Positions 61,560-64,000 of a stretch of 64,000 nucleotides of DNA are shown here, in pieces. Each line of letters begins with the position of its first letter. Positions within the stretch are counted from its first letter, which is position 1. Where the stretch lies: assembly GCF_014805685.1 (NCBI RefSeq), contig NC_060893.1, forward strand, positions 9,467,773 through 9,531,772. The letters are read 5' to 3'. The position numbers were made by a program, and so were the translations under genes. The notes under the pieces were generated by a model. That model was not told where the DNA came from. It worked only from the letters and a program-made list of their open reading frames with translations, and made no database searches. The DNA comes from Silurus meridionalis (taxonomy: Eukaryota > Chordata > Actinopteri > Siluriformes > Siluridae).

Positions 61560-61820
61560 ATGGACAGCTACATCCTTCTTCTTCTTCATCTTCTTCTTCT
61601 TCTTTTGGCGGCTCCCATTAGGGGTCGCCACAGCGGATCATCCGTCTCCATACCCCCTGTCCTCTACATCTGCCTCTTTCACACCAACTACCTGCATGTC
61701 TTCCCTCACCACATCCATAAACCGCCTCATTGGCCTTCCTCTTTTTCTCCTTCCTGGTGGCTCCATCCTCAGCATTCTCCTACCGATTAACCCCATGTCC
61801 TTCCTCTGCACATGTTATAT
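61560..61820 (-). mobile_element. RTE-type LINE 3' end fragment
   Basis: A (TTC)n tract at 61575-61605, which is the (GAA)n tail on the minus strand, is followed by GGCTCCCATTAGGGGTCGCC and then DNA that aligns with 16310-16500 and 27460-27650. This third copy preserves the extreme 3' end and shows the orientation of the family. Confidence 0.75.
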
Positions 61821-64000
61821 AAAGATATATAAAAGATAATATATATATCTATATATTTATTACATTTAATCTAAACTCCATTTAAACATTAAAAAGGGAA
61901 TGAACTAATTAATTAGTTGTAGTGGTGAATAAATGAATGAAAAAAAAGAAAGAGAAAAGAAAGCGGCCTTCCCAGCGGCCTTCCCTCAGCCACGCCTTGC
62001 CCCACCTTTATAACTTTGCCCCTGACCTGAAGAGGGCATACCACCAAGACCGACATCAAAAACATTATAATATTCCAAACGAGAATTAATTTTAAATCAG
62101 ATGCAATTCTATCTAATTACACAATTGTACAGTAGTGTTTCAAATAGATTCTTTAATGTTTTATACTAAAACCCCCCTTTTTGATAAACAAATCACATTT
62201 TTTCTTCTCCAGCTACAAGCACCCCTGATCTAAAAATCAAACCTGTGAACTTTTTTCATGCAAATCTGCAAACTGAAACGATCTAAAGATATACAGGCTT
62301 TTAATTAGTCATGGCTCACACACATGGCTTAAAAAGGCATAAAATGACAAACTACTTCTAAAACATTTACTTTTATTTTGCTCTTAAGTGCTTTCCCTGT
62401 TTGTTAATAGCTTTGGCAATGGAGATGTAAGACACCAGCTGTCAGACACTACAAGAAAAAAAAAAGAGAGTGCCAGTGGTTTCATCTTGGCCAGTTGCAT
62501 CTTATTGCTTAGGCACAGAATAGAAGAGTTCAATTTCAAAAATGTAGGATAGTGGTGAATGGATAGAGGGCTCTAATTAGTGAGGTGGCTTTTGATTTGC
62601 AGTGTGAAAAACAGCCAGTGCAAATGTATAGTCCAAAGTGATTAGACCACTTGCAGTGTGCCCAGTTCTTTTCTCTCATGCTGGAAAGTTAGGCATTGAG
62701 GTAAAGCAGCCTTGGGATGTTATGCTGACGTGGTGCCAATGGGGCTGTTGTGTGGTGTGACAATGGTGCTCCCTTGGCCCAGATGGAGGATGTGATAGGG
62801 GAGCTAATGTAGATAGAGAGTTGAAAGACGGTCACAGCACACTAAAGAAATTACACATAACGTAAATGTATGATGTCTAAGTACTAAGTATGTGTGTGTG
62901 TATATATATAAATTTATGAATGACCTCTATATCAGTAGGAGAGTATATTTTATTATTTGGTGATTTTAAATAACTACCCCACACATATTTAAAAAAAAAT
63001 AGTGAGTAATATTTGAGAGTCAGTTGCTTGCAAGAGTTCTTCAGAATGTATCTGATTCACAGAAAGAAATCTTCATTTGAGATGGTTAGATAGAGCATGT
63101 GCTGTGCCTGATTGGGAAAAGGAATGCCATTGAATTTGGACCTTTTCTGTGCGCAACACTCTTTTATGCTGGAGCTGAAGAAATCCATTGTGCAGCTAGA
63201 CACCCTGAGAAAGAGTGAGCTCAGAGCCATTGTCAGCAGATGCTTCTGCTCGGCCTCAGAGGTCTGAATGGGGTGAATAGCGATGCTAAAGGCCGTACCA
63301 AAGCAAAACAAGACCGCCAGGCAGCTTTGAAGATTAAGAAATTAGGGACAGAAAAGTGAGGGGCACAGTTGCATAGAACATGCGATTGTTTTTCCCCTTA
63401 AGTATTTTTGTTGTTCTATGTTGAATAAATGTTGAATGTGATTTTTTGTGCTTTGTATTTATATGGAGGTGAGAGAAATATCAAGATTCTCTACTACTAC
63501 AACAAACTGTTTTAGATTAACATTTATGGCATAACTTGGTGCTTAAATATTTGTCTGCAGACATATTTCACCACATGGAGGAAACTTTGGTGCTACCATG
63601 AACAAAATAAATGAAAACAGCTTGAAGACACTTATTTTTTCTCATATTGAAATGAATGAATGGCACTAAAGGAGCATTTACCTCACTGCTCTCTTGTTGC
63701 TAGGAAACCTCACTACATCAGTTCAGTTCCTATTCCTTTCTCTGGCCTTCATTCACCACATTTTTTATCTAAATGAAGGCAGCTTACATATGAAATGAAA
63801 CAATTAGGGCTTTAAATAGCCTATTTGCAGTTTGTCAGGGCTATATTAGTCACTCGCTTACTGCTATTGTTTGCCAGCCATGTAGGTCAGTGTAAGTCCA
63901 AAGACAACACCTCATTTGAACTTTTAAAAGTAAACCAGTTGAAATGCATCAGATATAAATGTTACCTTTTCATTAAGGAACACCGGTAGTGTTGTGGTTA
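61821..64000. other. Terminal intergenic stretch; possible conserved non-coding element
   Basis: Between about 62400 and 63400 the sequence has mixed base composition, no recognised repeats and no convincing gene. An 84-codon minus-strand frame (63057-63311) lacks an ATG at its start and matches no family I know; a 47-codon plus-strand frame overlaps it. A conserved regulatory element is possible but unproven. The final bases (GGTAGTGTTGTGGTTA) may be the head of another SINE. Confidence 0.3.

Noticed and set aside
63057..63311. An 84-codon minus-strand frame as an exon of a neighbouring gene
   Set aside because: No recognisable family, no clear acceptor and donor pair, and an overlapping frame on the other strand; kept only as part of a possible non-coding element.

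Overview
The window is nuclear DNA from a bony fish. Multi-exon genes with GT-AG introns encode proteins recognisable from vertebrates. The AT-rich introns and spacers carry teleost repeats: L2 LINEs with the CATTTACATTTA-type tail, RTE-type LINE fragments, tRNA-headed SINEs that end in an L2 tail, and Tc1/mariner-like MITEs. An otophysan such as a catfish would fit the repeat mix, but that is inference. There are no bacterial, phage, CRISPR or rRNA features.

Layout. (1) 323-12560, plus: the 3' thirty coding exons of WASHC4 (SWIP, WASH complex); the gene starts before the window. (2) 15788-21494, minus: CNOT2 (CCR4-NOT deadenylase subunit), convergent with WASHC4. Its CpG-rich promoter lies near 22.5-23.3 kb and a very recent 456-bp tandem duplication sits in its 5' intron. 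(3) 25321-26160, plus: LRRC10, a single-exon cardiac leucine-rich-repeat gene, head-to-head with CNOT2. (4) 26.8-29.3 kb: a block of transposon debris that includes an L2 LINE inserted inside an RTE-type LINE. (5) 29525-38362, plus: FNBP4, 17 exons and two WW domains. (6) 39.9-40.3 kb: a 238-bp near-perfect hairpin and an array of small palindromes next to the AGBL2 promoter. (7) 40659-51356, plus: AGBL2 (cytosolic carboxypeptidase 2), with a perfect RFX X-box upstream. (8) 52112-53212, minus: TMEM17 (ciliary transition zone), convergent with AGBL2. (9) 55057-58401, minus: SLC15A5, an orphan proton/oligopeptide-transporter family member. (10) 58.4-64 kb: intergenic DNA with repeats and one repeat-poor stretch that may be a conserved non-coding element.

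I reconstructed exons by reading splice sites against the expected protein. The summed coding lengths come out divisible by three for all five spliced genes (WASHC4 fragment 1085 aa; CNOT2 519 aa without its first coding exon; FNBP4 857 aa; AGBL2 985 aa with one uncertain exon; TMEM17 191 aa; SLC15A5 538 aa). Each gene has its own housekeeping or tissue-specific job. The one functional link is AGBL2 and TMEM17, both cilium genes, which are convergent neighbours. I found no dramatic new system. The best leads are a TA-flanked MITE family present three times that retains a short conserved reading frame, the large hairpin beside the AGBL2 promoter, the X-box, and the CNOT2 intron duplication.
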